A stretch of DNA of 53,854 nt from Bacteroidota bacterium (GTDB lineage Bacteria; Bacteroidota; Bacteroidia; Bacteroidales; JAIFNL01): NCBI GenBank assembly GCA_020047755.1, contig JAIFNL010000164.1, positions 1 to 53,854 of the forward strand. The letters run 5' to 3'. Position 1 is the stretch's first letter; each line of letters starts with the position of its first letter. The position numbers were made by a program, and so were the translations under genes. The notes below the pieces were generated by a model. It did no database searches and was not told the origin of the DNA. It worked only from the letters and a program-made list of their open reading frames with translations. Positions 17,319 to 26,517 of the stretch are shown piece by piece.

Positions 17319-18146
17319 ATGAAATTAACGCTCGGATTTTCAACTTGCCCCAACGACACATTTATTTTTGATGCCATGATTCATGGAAAAATAGACACCG
17401 AAGGGCTCGAATTTGTTACAAAAATGGCTGATGTAGAAGAACTTAACCGCGAAGCCTTTGCTAGTTCTATCGACATAACCAAACTTAGCTATCATGCTTA
17501 CGCTTACATTGCTGAGCATTACGTTTTGTTGCATTCGGGCAGCGCACTTGGCAGAAACAACGGACCTTTGCTCATAAGTAAGCACAAAATTTATCCTGAC
17601 GAGGTGAACAACCTAAAAATTGGAATTCCAGGCAAAAATACTACCGCAAATCTTTTGCTTGGAATTGCTTATCCCAAAGCAACCAACAAGCACGAATATC
17701 TTTTTTCTGACATAGAAGAAGCCGTTTTAAGTGGCGAGCTTGACGCTGGACTTATTATTCACGAAAATAGATTTACTTATGAAGCTAAAGGCTTGAAAAA
17801 GATTGTTGATTTGGGCGAATTTTGGGAACAAAAAACAGGTTTGCCCATTCCACTTGGCGGCATTGTAGTAAATAGACGTTTGCCGTTAGAAATTCAGCAA
17901 AAAATAGACCGTGTTTTGCAACGTAGCGTACAATTTGCTTTTGAAAATAGGCGAGAAAGCCTACCATTTATCAAACATTATGCTCAAGAAATGAGCGAAG
18001 AAGTTATGTACAAGCACATTAATTTGTACGTAAATAATTTTACTTTGCAGCTTGGCAGCGAAGGACAAAAAGCGGTTGAAACTCTCTATAAAATAGCTTC
18101 TGAATTGAAAATTATTCCGCAAATAAATCAAAATATATTTGTATAA
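17319..18146 (+). CDS. mqnD: 1,4-dihydroxy-6-naphthoate synthase (MqnD)
   Basis: This enzyme converts cyclic dehypoxanthine futalosine to 1,4-dihydroxy-6-naphthoate, the last naphthoate-forming step of the futalosine pathway. It has 275 aa and the periplasmic-binding-protein-like fold. Family motifs are LGFSTCPNDTFIFDAM (about 5-20), the SYHAYAYIAEHYVLLHSGSALGRNNGPLLIS block and the GLIIHENRFTYEAKGL segment containing the conserved His. It stands with mqnB on the same strand, 186 bp apart, but the spacer contains its own promoter-like sequence and a repeated element. Confidence 0.95.
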   Translation: MKLTLGFSTCPNDTFIFDAMIHGKIDTEGLEFVTKMADVEELNREAFASSIDITKLSYHAYAYIAEHYVLLHSGSALGRNNGPLLISKHKIYPDEVNNLKIGIPGKNTTANLLLGIAYPKATNKHEYLFSDIEEAVLSGELDAGLIIHENRFTYEAKGLKKIVDLGEFWEQKTGLPIPLGGIVVNRRLPLEIQQKIDRVLQRSVQFAFENRRESLPFIKHYAQEMSEEVMYKHINLYVNNFTLQLGSEGQKAVETLYKIASELKIIPQINQNIFV

Positions 18147-18172
18147 AAATAAGCTTTATTAAAAAATAGGAT

Positions 18173-19513
18173 ATGAAAATAGCAATCAAAAATGGAATTA
18201 TTGTAAACGAAGGCAAACGATTTGTTGGCTGTATTTTGATAGAAGATGACTTAATTACAGAGGTTTTGGAAGGCGAAATGGATTTATTTTCGACTGATTA
18301 TCAAATAATTGATGCACAAAATAAACTAGTGATTCCGGGCGTTATCGATGACCAAGTACATTTTCGCGAACCCGGACTTACCCACAAAGCCGAAATTTAC
18401 ACAGAAGCCAAAGCAGCAGTAGCCGGAGGAATTACCTCATTTATGGAAATGCCAAATACTAATCCACAAACGACTACAATAGAGTTACTTAATGAAAAAT
18501 TTGAACGAGCAAAAGAAGTTTCATTGGCTAATTTTTCCTTTTACTTGGGCGCAACCAACGACAATATTGATGAAATTTTGAAAGTAAACCCCAAAACGGT
18601 TTGTGGAGTAAAAGTTTTTATGGGTTCTTCTACTGGTAACATGTTGGTGGACAACGAAGAAAGCTTGGCTCTGATTTTTGAAAAATCGCCCATTTTGGTA
18701 GCAACTCACTGCGAAGATGAACAAACAATAACCGAAAATACAAGGCTTTACAAAGAAAAATACGGTGAAAATATCAATTTTAAATTTCACCCAGAAATAC
18801 GGAGTGCCGAGGCGTGCCACAAATCATCGGCTTTGGCTGTAAAATTAGCTAAAAGATACAACACGCGTTTGCACGTTTTGCATCTTTCAACAGCTTGTGA
18901 ATTAGACCTTTTCGAGAACAATTTGCCTGCCGAAAATAAGCAAATTACTGCCGAAGTTTGCGTGCATCATCTTTGGTTTTCGGACAATGACTACGAAAAA
19001 CACGGAAGCCGAATTAAATGGAATCCGGCAGTAAAATCAGAAGCAGACAGACAGGCTTTATTGAAGGGATTACTTGAAAATAAGCTAGATGTGGTGGCAA
19101 CTGACCACGCGCCACACACTTTGAGCGAAAAAGAAAACAGCTATTTCAAAGCTCCTTCGGGTGGTCCTTTGGTGCAGCATGCACTTTTGGCAATGCTCGA
19201 ACTAGTAAAACAACAACAACTTGATATTGAAACACTTGTTGAAAAAATGTGCCACGCGCCCGCTAAAATTTTCAACATCGAAAAAAGAGGTTTCCTTCGC
19301 AAAAACTACAAAGCCGACATTGTTATTGTTGATTTGGAGCAGCCACAAACGGTTAGCAAAGAAAATATTCTCTACAAATGCGCTTGGTCGCCTTTTGAAG
19401 GACAAAAATTTTCAGCAAGCGTAGAAAAAACATTTGTAAATGGAAATTTAGTGTACAACAACGGTCTTTTTTTGGAAGAAAAAAAAGGCGAAATGCTTAT
19501 TTTTTGCAGATAA
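18173..19513 (+). CDS. pyrC: Dihydroorotase (PyrC, Bacteroidota type)
   Basis: This amidohydrolase of pyrimidine synthesis interconverts carbamoyl aspartate and dihydroorotate. At 446 aa it belongs to the class I-like group. The metal motif is VIDDQVHFREPGLTHK (about 58-72), in which the usual first His of DxHxH is Gln62 and His64-equivalent is retained. The carbamylated-Lys segment is CGVKVFMGSSTGN and the late catalytic Asp is in ATDHAPHT. The substitution DDQVH is a recognised Bacteroidota form and not a sign of decay. It starts 26 bp after mqnD, so the two are probably cotranscribed although metabolically unrelated. Confidence 0.92.
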   Translation: MKIAIKNGIIVNEGKRFVGCILIEDDLITEVLEGEMDLFSTDYQIIDAQNKLVIPGVIDDQVHFREPGLTHKAEIYTEAKAAVAGGITSFMEMPNTNPQTTTIELLNEKFERAKEVSLANFSFYLGATNDNIDEILKVNPKTVCGVKVFMGSSTGNMLVDNEESLALIFEKSPILVATHCEDEQTITENTRLYKEKYGENINFKFHPEIRSAEACHKSSALAVKLAKRYNTRLHVLHLSTACELDLFENNLPAENKQITAEVCVHHLWFSDNDYEKHGSRIKWNPAVKSEADRQALLKGLLENKLDVVATDHAPHTLSEKENSYFKAPSGGPLVQHALLAMLELVKQQQLDIETLVEKMCHAPAKIFNIEKRGFLRKNYKADIVIVDLEQPQTVSKENILYKCAWSPFEGQKFSASVEKTFVNGNLVYNNGLFLEEKKGEMLIFCR

Positions 19514-19580
19514 TTTTTTCATTTAACATTTTTTAATTTTTGTTTTAATAAAAACAAACTGCTATAATAAAACTAATATT

Positions 19581-19588
19581 TATATTTG
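19581..19588 (+). promoter_or_regulatory. Candidate -7 element (TATATTTG) for the OmpH-like gene
   Basis: Exact TAnnTTTG match followed by gcgcc, about 100 nt upstream of the start at 19685. The -33 box is unclear. Confidence 0.4.
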
Positions 19589-19684
19589 CGCCCTACAACT
19601 AATAATTTAATCCATAAATCAATTTGTCTTTTTTTAGCTAAAAAGTCTAGTAAAAAAGACTAAACAAAACCAAATAATTAATGT

Positions 19685-20317
19685 ATGAAGAATATTTCTA
19701 TAATCCTTAACGCAGTATTAATCGTAGCTGTTGGAGTTTTATTTTATTTACATTTTTCAAGTTCAAAACCTGAGGCTAAAACGAAAAGAACGAAAAAAGT
19801 AGAAACAGCCGAAAGTGCTGTAATTGCTTATGTAAATATTGATTCTTTGACTAAAAATTACAATTTTTTTCAAGATTTACGCGAATTGTTGATGCAAAAA
19901 CAACAAAATTCAGAGCAAAGTTTAAACAGAAAAGCGGCTGCTTACGAAAAAGAAGCGATGGATTTTCAAGAAAAAATTGAAAAACACTTAATTACTCAAC
20001 GACAAGCTGAGGAAATGCAACAAAAGCTTATGAGTAAACAGCAAGCAATCTTAAAACTTAGAGAAGATTTAGGAATGCAATTGGCTCAAGATGAGGCTGC
20101 TATGAATAAACAACTTCACGATAGCATCAATTCATTTTTAAACAATTACAATAGTGATGGACGATTCAAATTGATTTTGAGTATTTCGATGGGACAAAAT
20201 TTGCTTTACGGTGATGAAAGTCTCGATATTACAGAGGAGGTGATTGAAGGATTAAATAAAAGATATTCAGGCTCTGAACTTACTGAAAAAGAAGAGGTTA
20301 AGAAAGATGATGAATAA
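19685..20317 (+). CDS. OmpH/Skp-like periplasmic chaperone
   Basis: A 210-aa protein with one N-terminal hydrophobic segment (about 4-24, signal anchor) and a short linker. The Skp/OmpH pattern follows: a first strand AVIAYVNIDSLTKNYNFFQDL, a long charged coiled coil (about 70-150, rich in Gln, Glu and Lys) and a closing strand pair FKLILSISMGQNLLYGDESLDIT. Skp-type proteins hold outer-membrane proteins in the periplasm; this one keeps a probable membrane anchor. The acidic tail EEVKKDDE is unremarkable. Its transcript ends at the hairpin 24324-like site just downstream at 20324-20360. Confidence 0.82.
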   Translation: MKNISIILNAVLIVAVGVLFYLHFSSSKPEAKTKRTKKVETAESAVIAYVNIDSLTKNYNFFQDLRELLMQKQQNSEQSLNRKAAAYEKEAMDFQEKIEKHLITQRQAEEMQQKLMSKQQAILKLREDLGMQLAQDEAAMNKQLHDSINSFLNNYNSDGRFKLILSISMGQNLLYGDESLDITEEVIEGLNKRYSGSELTEKEEVKKDDE

Positions 20318-20323
20318 TTTTTG

Positions 20324-20360
20324 AAAAAAACTTCCGAAATAAATTTTCGGAAGTTTTTTT
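20324..20360. terminator. Bidirectional intrinsic terminator
   Basis: CTTCCGAAA and TTTCGGAAG pair perfectly around a 5-nt loop, extended by A7 on one side and T7 on the other. It serves both the OmpH-like gene (+) and the convergent histidine kinase (-), whose stop is at 20362. Confidence 0.9.
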
Positions 20361-20361
20361 T

Positions 20362-22242
20362 TCAACTAACTTTTTTGCTAATTTCTAATGGTAAAATAAA
20401 CCAAAAAACTGAGCCTTCGTTTATTTTGGATTCCACTCCTATTTTACCTTTGTTTTTTTCTACAAATTCTTTGCAAAGCGGCAGTCCTATGCCAGTTCCT
20501 TTTTCGCCTAAAGTTCCATGGGTTGATACATTTTCGGCAATTTCAAATATTTTGGTTTTATTTTGAGGGTCTATTCCCATGCCTTTGTCGGTAATGGATA
20601 TTTTGAGAAATTGGGCTTCTATTTTTGCCGAAATATCGATAATTCCGTGTTCGTATGAAAATTTAATTGCATTAGAAATTAGATTGCGCAACACTGTTAA
20701 AACCATATTTTTATCAGCTAAAACTTTGTCGTTTTCGGTGATATTCAGGTCAAAACTGATATGTTTTTCCTTCGCACTCGATGCCATGAGGCTAAGCACG
20801 GTATTCAAAAGAGTTGTAAGGCTAAAAACCTCAGGATTGTATTGTATTTTGCCTTTTTGAGATTGGCTCCAACTGAGTAAATTTTCGAGCAAAGTGTAGC
20901 CAGCGTTAATGGTTTGTGTAAGGTATTCCAAAATGGTGGTTAAATGCTGCTTGTCGTCATTTTTTAAATTTTCTTTCATTATTTCAACCAAGCCAAGCAA
21001 GGCATGAAACGGATTTTTTAAATCATGAGCTACTATGGAAAAAAATTTATCTTTTGTGGCGTTCGATTCGTCCAATTCGTCTTTTTGTTGGTGCAAAATT
21101 TGATTAATTTCTTTTAATTTCTGCCTTTCCTTGAACAAAATATACATAAAAACGGATAAAAATACGAAAATTAAAAGTCCTCCTATTTCATAAAAACGCC
21201 TTCGCTCTAAAGTTCTGTCTCGCTCATGTTTTTCATAAGTCAACTTTATGTTTTCATTTTCTTTTTCCTGCAAAAGGCGGTGCATACTAGCTCCAATGAC
21301 CTCGCGCGTGGTTTTGTCTGTCAAGATTTTGTTCTTTTGTTGCAACAAAATAGTTTGGTAATATGCTACTTGTTTGAAATCTTTTTTTTGCGTATAAATC
21401 TCGATAAGAGTAGTGCACAACTCGATGTTTAAATTGACATAATCTAATTCTTTAAAGCCTGTGGAACTCGTTGAGTTGATAACATCAAAGGCGTTTTGGG
21501 CAAGTTGTAAACTTTCGCTTAAATTGTTGGTAGTTAAGAGAATAATTGCTTTCTTTGAATAGGCTCTATACAGTCCAAGGGTGTCGTGGTCAAGTATTTC
21601 TATAGCAATGTTTAGAGTAGATAAGGCTTGTTTGTAGTTTTTCAGTGCGAAATAAATATCCGAGTTTTTTAAATAAAGTGCACCTAATCGGGTGGAGTCA
21701 TTTTTTTTTATTTTAATCGGTTCTACTTTGCTTGACCACGAAAGTGCTTTTTCGTATTGCTTTAATTCGCTGCTGTTTAGGTTGTTACCTATTTGCATGC
21801 CTTTCAAAAAATTAATTTCAGCTTTGTTGTATTCTTTTTGGCTAAAATAAGTAAATCCTAAATTGATGTACGAAAAACCTTCTTCTTCTGGTATTTTGTA
21901 GGCTATCGAAAGTTCGAGGGCTTCTGTAAAATACCGAATTGCTTCTTGGTAATACTCGGCAGAGCGCAAGGCAACGCCAATATAGCTCATGCTTTTAATT
22001 ATTTTTTCGTTCGATGCATTTGTTTTGGATAATTGCAATGCTTCATAGCTATAATTAATTGATTTTAAAGGATTAATTCGCCTATTTAGCCACGACAATT
22101 CCAAAAGCACATTTATTTTTGTAGAATCTTCCTTTACAGTTAAGAGTTGTTTTTCAAGAATATCTGTTTTATTTTGTCCTAAAACACTTAATTGTATGAA
22201 AATAAAAAGAATAAAATAAAGAATTTTTTGTTTAAATTGCAT
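20362..22242 (-). CDS. TPR-containing sensor histidine kinase
   Basis: A 626-aa Bacteroidota-type kinase. It has a signal peptide (about 1-22), a periplasmic TPR region of several repeats (about 45-300), a membrane helix at about 352-370 and a cytoplasmic coiled coil. The HisKA box FSIVAHDLKNPFHALLG carries phospho-acceptor His406. The HATPase domain has N-box LRNLISNAIKFSYEHG, G1 ITDKGMGIDPQNK and G2 GEKGTGIGLPLCKEFV. No receiver or DNA-binding output is fused and no response regulator is adjacent, so its partner lies elsewhere. The TPRs presumably sense protein or peptide interactions in the periplasm. Confidence 0.92.
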   Translation of the reverse strand: MQFKQKILYFILFIFIQLSVLGQNKTDILEKQLLTVKEDSTKINVLLELSWLNRRINPLKSINYSYEALQLSKTNASNEKIIKSMSYIGVALRSAEYYQEAIRYFTEALELSIAYKIPEEEGFSYINLGFTYFSQKEYNKAEINFLKGMQIGNNLNSSELKQYEKALSWSSKVEPIKIKKNDSTRLGALYLKNSDIYFALKNYKQALSTLNIAIEILDHDTLGLYRAYSKKAIILLTTNNLSESLQLAQNAFDVINSTSSTGFKELDYVNLNIELCTTLIEIYTQKKDFKQVAYYQTILLQQKNKILTDKTTREVIGASMHRLLQEKENENIKLTYEKHERDRTLERRRFYEIGGLLIFVFLSVFMYILFKERQKLKEINQILHQQKDELDESNATKDKFFSIVAHDLKNPFHALLGLVEIMKENLKNDDKQHLTTILEYLTQTINAGYTLLENLLSWSQSQKGKIQYNPEVFSLTTLLNTVLSLMASSAKEKHISFDLNITENDKVLADKNMVLTVLRNLISNAIKFSYEHGIIDISAKIEAQFLKISITDKGMGIDPQNKTKIFEIAENVSTHGTLGEKGTGIGLPLCKEFVEKNKGKIGVESKINEGSVFWFILPLEISKKVS

Positions 22243-22832
22243 AATTACAAACTATAAAATAGGATTCACTGGAATTTTTAAATTTCTTGTTGCTTTTCAC
22301 AGCATCAAAATTCTTATTTAGTATTTGAACGAAAACAGCAGATTTACAATAACCAATAAATCAATGCTTTGATATCTTGTTTTTCAAAAGAATAAACTAA
22401 AAATCCTTTTTTAATTTATCTACGATATTACAAAAAAAAGATGAGAAATGCAACTAATTTGCTGTTTTTTTTGAAATACGAGCAATTTATTTTGCTCATT
22501 GCTTGCTTGTATAACAAACTGATGCCTTTTTGAAAAAATTAAACGCAAGTGCTACTTTGTTTTTGTGCAAATACCTTATTATTTGTTTATATTTAAGTGC
22601 TTAGTAGCCAAAAGATATAATTAATTTAGGTTTCCTTTTAAAGTCAACAAACCAACGACTAAATTAGAAAAAATACCGAATTATTTTTATTGAAATACTT
22701 TAATAACAACTATTTAAAACCGAATTGGCATAAGTAACTACCAGGCACTTGCACCAATACGGTTTTTATAATTTTTGCGTTTGAAATATTTCGTAACTTT
22801 TTTAATACTATTAGTGCAGGAAAGTAACGAAT
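22243..22832. other. 590-bp spacer between the chemosensory operon and the TPR kinase
   Basis: No conserved gene was found. A 30-codon ORF starts at the ATG at 22441 (MRNATNLLFFLKYEQF...) and is hydrophobic, but nothing supports translation. The stretch contains the imperfect inverted repeat at 22716-22766 and presumably the promoter of the kinase. Confidence 0.6.
22716..22766. repeat. Long imperfect inverted repeat downstream of cheW
   Basis: The 19-nt arms aaaccgaattggcataagt and its partner (22747-22765) pair at 15 of 19 positions, with an 11-nt loop, plus one more A-T pair outside. In the minus direction it lies about 65 nt after the cheW stop and may end or stabilise the operon mRNA. 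The exit side is tttaaata, a poor T-tract. Confidence 0.55.
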
Positions 22833-23357
22833 TTATTCGTTTTCTTCCGTTTTTTCTGTATTTTCTTGGCTATTTTCCTTAAATTCGATAATATCGTCGG
22901 TAGAAAACACTTTGTCTATATCGAGCATCATAATAAAATTGTCGTTTTGCTTCAACATACCTGTGATAAAGTTCGATTTGTACTTGTTGCCCAAGCTCGG
23001 TGGTGGCGTAATGGCTTCTGCGCTTACTTCAATTACTTCAAGCACCGAATCTACAAGAGCACCAAGCTCAATTCGTTCGCCATTAATGTTTATTTCCATT
23101 ACTATTATGCACGTGTTTTTAGTAAACGAAATAGCTTCCATTCCAAACTTCAAACGAGTATCAATCACAGGAAGTACTTTTCCCCTGAGGTTTATAACCC
23201 CTTTCATATAATAAGGCGCCTTGGGGACTTCTGTAATTTTTGTCAGTTCCAAAATATTTATCACTTGATGAACATTTACTGCAAATAATTCATTATCAAG
23301 TCTGAAAGACAAATACGAACTAACTATTTTAGCATCTGAATTGTATCCTGTTTCCAT
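22833..23357 (-). CDS. cheW: CheW chemotaxis coupling protein
   Basis: A 174-aa CheW/SH3-like adaptor linking receptors to CheA. Typical segments are YLSFRLDNELFAVNVHQVINILELTKITEVPKAPYYMKGVINLRGKVLPVIDTRLKFGM (about 15-75, quoted in part by motif) and a second half ending MLKQNDNFIMMLDIDKVF. An acidic tail (EFKENSQENTEKTEENE) follows the folded domain. It is the last gene of the minus-strand chemosensory operon, 38 bp after cheA. Confidence 0.92.
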   Translation of the reverse strand: METGYNSDAKIVSSYLSFRLDNELFAVNVHQVINILELTKITEVPKAPYYMKGVINLRGKVLPVIDTRLKFGMEAISFTKNTCIIVMEININGERIELGALVDSVLEVIEVSAEAITPPPSLGNKYKSNFITGMLKQNDNFIMMLDIDKVFSTDDIIEFKENSQENTEKTEENE

Positions 23358-23395
23358 TTATTGCTGAGTTTTATAAGTTGCTTTTATTAAGTCGT

Positions 23396-25438
23396 TTATT
23401 GTATCAGTTGTTGGTTTTTTTTTGAGAATAATTTAATTATTTTGTTGGTATCAAGCACTAGCGAAACGGTTCCATCACCAAAGATAGAAGCTCCAGAGAT
23501 AAATTCTTGTTTTCTAAAAAAATAACCAAGAGGTTTTAATACCGCTTGATACTCACCAAGTACATTATCAACAACCAGTCCTACTTTTTTTCCTTCGTAG
23601 TTGATGATGATAACTCTCTCTAATTCAGGTGGGTCGGTAAAAATGTCAAATTCTTTGCGCAAATAAACGTAAGGAATTTGTTCTCCTTGATAAACAATCA
23701 GTTCGTTGAAATTCTTAACTGTTTTTGAATGTTCAATTTCAAAAATTTTACGTACTTCGGGAAGCGGCAAAATGAATTTTGTATTGTTTATTTCAATTAA
23801 TAAACCATCTATAATAGAGAGCGTTAGTGGCAATTTTATAGTTATAGTTGTGCCTTCGCCTACAATGGAATCAATTTCTACTTCTCCTCTAATTTCGTCT
23901 ATCTTGCGCTTTACTACGTCCATTCCAACACCTCTGCCCGAAATATCGGTAACTTTGGAGGCGGTTGTAAAACCAGCTTTGAAAATTAGATTAATGATTT
24001 GTTTGTCAGTCATTTTAGTATTTGGCAGCACAAATTCTTTGTCAATTGCTTTTTTAAGAATAATTTTGGGGTCAATTCCTCGCCCGTCATCGTGAATTTG
24101 TACTATTACGTTGGGTCCTGAATGAAAGGCTTTTAGAATTATTTTGCCTACTTCGGGCTTTCCTTTTGCAAGTCGCTCTTCTTTGGTTTCTATTCCGTGG
24201 TCGATGCTGTTGCGTATGGTGTGCATAATGGGCGAAACCAGGTGTTCAATGATTGTTTTATCAAGCTCTGTTTCAACCCCTTCGGTTTTGAAATCGATGA
24301 GTTTGTTTTGCTCACTTGCAAGGTCGCGAACCAATCGCTTGAAGCGCACCAAAATACTTTCGAGCGGAACAAGCGAAATGTCAAAAGCAATATCTCGTAG
24401 TTGGCGCGAAAGTTTATTAAAATCTTCGGTTATATTAATTAAAGCGGTATTTTTAGTATTCTCTTCTATGAGCAAATTTAAACGAGCCTGATTTGTTACT
24501 ATCTCGCTTACAATATTCAACAAGCTATCCAATTTTTCCGAATCTACTCTTACGCTCGAAATAGAAACTTCGTTTATTTTATTTTTTAGTTGCTTTCCTA
24601 CGTCGGTTTGTTTAACTACAATTTCTTCTTTTTTCTTTTTATTGAAATTGATAATTTTATCTAAATCAATTACATCGGAGTTTATTAGTTCTAAAAAGTC
24701 ATTGTTTTCAAATAAATTTTGCTCAGCTAGCAGTGTAATGGTAATTTCGGCATCGTCTTCTATGAAAATGAAGATGTTGGCAATATCTTCGTCGGTATAT
24801 TTTCCCGAAATGATAATAGACCAGCTAGTATAGCATTGGGTTTCGTTGAGAGCTTGAAGCTCTGGCAAGGTCGAAACATTTACAAATAACTTAATTCTCG
24901 AATCTGTTGCAAGCTCATCGAGAATGTACAACGGATTTGTTCCATTGTCAAAAATATCATCTTTGGGCTTAAATTTAATTAAAAAAGTAGCTTGTGAGTT
25001 TATTTTGGAAATATTGGTTAACGTTTGCGCGTTGTTTTTTTGATTTTCATCTTTTACCTCTAAATTTTCTAAAACGTGTTGAATATTTTCAAGCATTTTC
25101 TTTTGCTTTTCAGCCGTTTCTGCATTTAGGGAATTGCCCTGCGCAAGTAGTTGTTTTAATTGGTCAACCGCCAAAAAAGAAATATCAAGCAACTCATCAG
25201 TAATGGGTATTTTTTCAGTTCTTATAATATCATAAGCCGATTCTAGGTTGTGAGTTAGGTCGCTAATTTTTTCAAATCCAAACATACTGCTTCCTCCTTT
25301 GAGGGAGTGCATTACACGAAAAACTTCTTCAACCAATTCGGGGTTTTCTTTTTCTTTTTCTACCAAAAGAAGAGAAGTTTCCAACGAAATAATCAAATCT
25401 TGAGCTTCTTCAATATATTTTTTTTGGAACCTATCCAT
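23396..25438 (-). CDS. cheA: CheA chemotaxis histidine kinase
   Basis: A 680-aa CheA. The P1 Hpt domain carries phosphorylatable His44 in RVMHSLKGGSSMFGFE. A P2-like region spans about 145-250. The P3 dimerisation helices contain VRVDSEKLDSLLNIVSEIV. P4 has the HATPase N-box MHTIRNSIDHGIE, G1 IHDDGRGIDP and G2 DISGRGVGMDVVK. The C-terminal P5 CheW-like domain starts near LPLTLSIIDGLLIEINN. All catalytic motifs are intact. It follows cheY and precedes cheW. Because cheR and cheB are absent from the operon, receptor adaptation must be supplied from elsewhere or be lacking. Confidence 0.95.
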   Translation of the reverse strand: MDRFQKKYIEEAQDLIISLETSLLLVEKEKENPELVEEVFRVMHSLKGGSSMFGFEKISDLTHNLESAYDIIRTEKIPITDELLDISFLAVDQLKQLLAQGNSLNAETAEKQKKMLENIQHVLENLEVKDENQKNNAQTLTNISKINSQATFLIKFKPKDDIFDNGTNPLYILDELATDSRIKLFVNVSTLPELQALNETQCYTSWSIIISGKYTDEDIANIFIFIEDDAEITITLLAEQNLFENNDFLELINSDVIDLDKIINFNKKKKEEIVVKQTDVGKQLKNKINEVSISSVRVDSEKLDSLLNIVSEIVTNQARLNLLIEENTKNTALINITEDFNKLSRQLRDIAFDISLVPLESILVRFKRLVRDLASEQNKLIDFKTEGVETELDKTIIEHLVSPIMHTIRNSIDHGIETKEERLAKGKPEVGKIILKAFHSGPNVIVQIHDDGRGIDPKIILKKAIDKEFVLPNTKMTDKQIINLIFKAGFTTASKVTDISGRGVGMDVVKRKIDEIRGEVEIDSIVGEGTTITIKLPLTLSIIDGLLIEINNTKFILPLPEVRKIFEIEHSKTVKNFNELIVYQGEQIPYVYLRKEFDIFTDPPELERVIIINYEGKKVGLVVDNVLGEYQAVLKPLGYFFRKQEFISGASIFGDGTVSLVLDTNKIIKLFSKKNQQLIQ

Positions 25439-25634
25439 TTTGTTTGTATTAGATTAAGAACTTTATTTAAAAATAGAACATAAGTAACGATTAATGCTTA
25501 CCGATTGATGCTTTTTTGTATTGATATATACTATTTTACAAAAAACATAAATGCCTTTTATTTCTATTGATTTTTTTATTCGTTTTTTTCAAAACTATTT
25601 TGTTTCAAACAAAAGGCAAACAACGATTATCATT

Positions 25635-26000
25635 TTATCGTAATACTTTTCTAAGTGCCGAAAGCAATTTGCCAGGTACAAATGGCTTGATAATCCAGCC
25701 GGTAGCACCCGCTTCTTTTGCTTCCATCTTTTTAGCAACTTGCGATTCGGTTGTTAGAAATAAAATAGGAGTGCGCTTGTATTGTTCCGTTGCTCTTACA
25801 AATTTGATAAAATCAATACCATTCATGTGTGGCATGTGTAAATCGGTTATAATTAAATCAATTTGCCTACCATCGAGAAATTTTGTTGCTACATCGCCAT
25901 CAGTTCCCACAAATACTTCAAAACCTGCGTTTTCTAAGGTAAAAGTTACTACTTCTCGAATACTCTCTGAGTCATCAACTATTAAAATTGATTTTTTCAT
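25635..26000 (-). CDS. cheY: CheY-like single-domain response regulator
   Basis: A 121-aa receiver with the acidic pair Asp9/Asp10 in LIVDDSESIRE, phospho-acceptor Asp53 in LIITDLHMPHMNG, a Thr in FLTTES and Lys in WIIKPFVPG. There is no output domain, so its effector is a protein partner. It is placed between the STAS gene and cheA and is the obvious CheA target. The symbol is by operon position and domain content. Confidence 0.88.
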   Translation of the reverse strand: MKKSILIVDDSESIREVVTFTLENAGFEVFVGTDGDVATKFLDGRQIDLIITDLHMPHMNGIDFIKFVRATEQYKRTPILFLTTESQVAKKMEAKEAGATGWIIKPFVPGKLLSALRKVLR

Positions 26001-26122
26001 ATTTTGTAATTATTTTTTTGTCAAGAAATTTGATTTTATATTGCTTATGCAAAGATAATTTTTTGGTTTGTTTTTATTGAAAATGTGCAAAAAAAACGAG
26101 TTTTTTTGTATTTAATCTTATT

Positions 26123-26434
26123 TTAATTTAAAAGCCCATTGAACCCCGAGTTGGTAAAAATAGCTTGCATTTCTTTTGAAAAATCGAAAGAAAATGTAAT
26201 TTTTTTACCTTTATTTACTACTGTTTTGCGAGCAGAAACGAGTAGTTGCAAACCAGGCAAATCAATGTAATCTATTTTTTTTAAAATTACATCAATTTGA
26301 TTGTATTCATTAATCGCTTTGATGAGTTTTTCTTTCACCTCGGTTGCATTGTTAATTGATAATTCTTTTTTTATTGTAAATTTTACCACCGTATTGTCTT
26401 GTTCGGCGGTTATCGAAACGTTACTATCAATCAT
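26123..26434 (-). CDS. STAS-domain protein lacking the phosphorylatable serine
   Basis: A 103-aa STAS (anti-anti-sigma-like) protein. The conserved loop that normally reads D-S/T-S/T-G is IDLPGLQLL here (Asp58-Leu59-Pro60-Gly61), so neither position can accept phosphate. The remainder fits the fold: a VVKFTIKKELSINNATEVKEKL opening, an IDVILKKIDYID strand and a KGKKITFSFDFSKEMQAIFTNSGF end. Similar lone STAS proteins are found in some chemosensory operons. A phosphorylation-independent scaffolding role is inferred. Confidence 0.82.
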   Translation of the reverse strand: MIDSNVSITAEQDNTVVKFTIKKELSINNATEVKEKLIKAINEYNQIDVILKKIDYIDLPGLQLLVSARKTVVNKGKKITFSFDFSKEMQAIFTNSGFNGLLN

Positions 26435-26517
26435 AATTTATTGTTTTTTAATTAGTTTGTCAATTTAATTGGTTTTATTGATAAAAACTTAAACGTTTAC
26501 AAAAGTAATATTTTTTT

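Noticed and set aside
18173-19513. Inactive dihydroorotase because of DDQVH
   Set aside because: The Gln in place of the first His is a known feature of Bacteroidota enzymes and all other motifs are intact.
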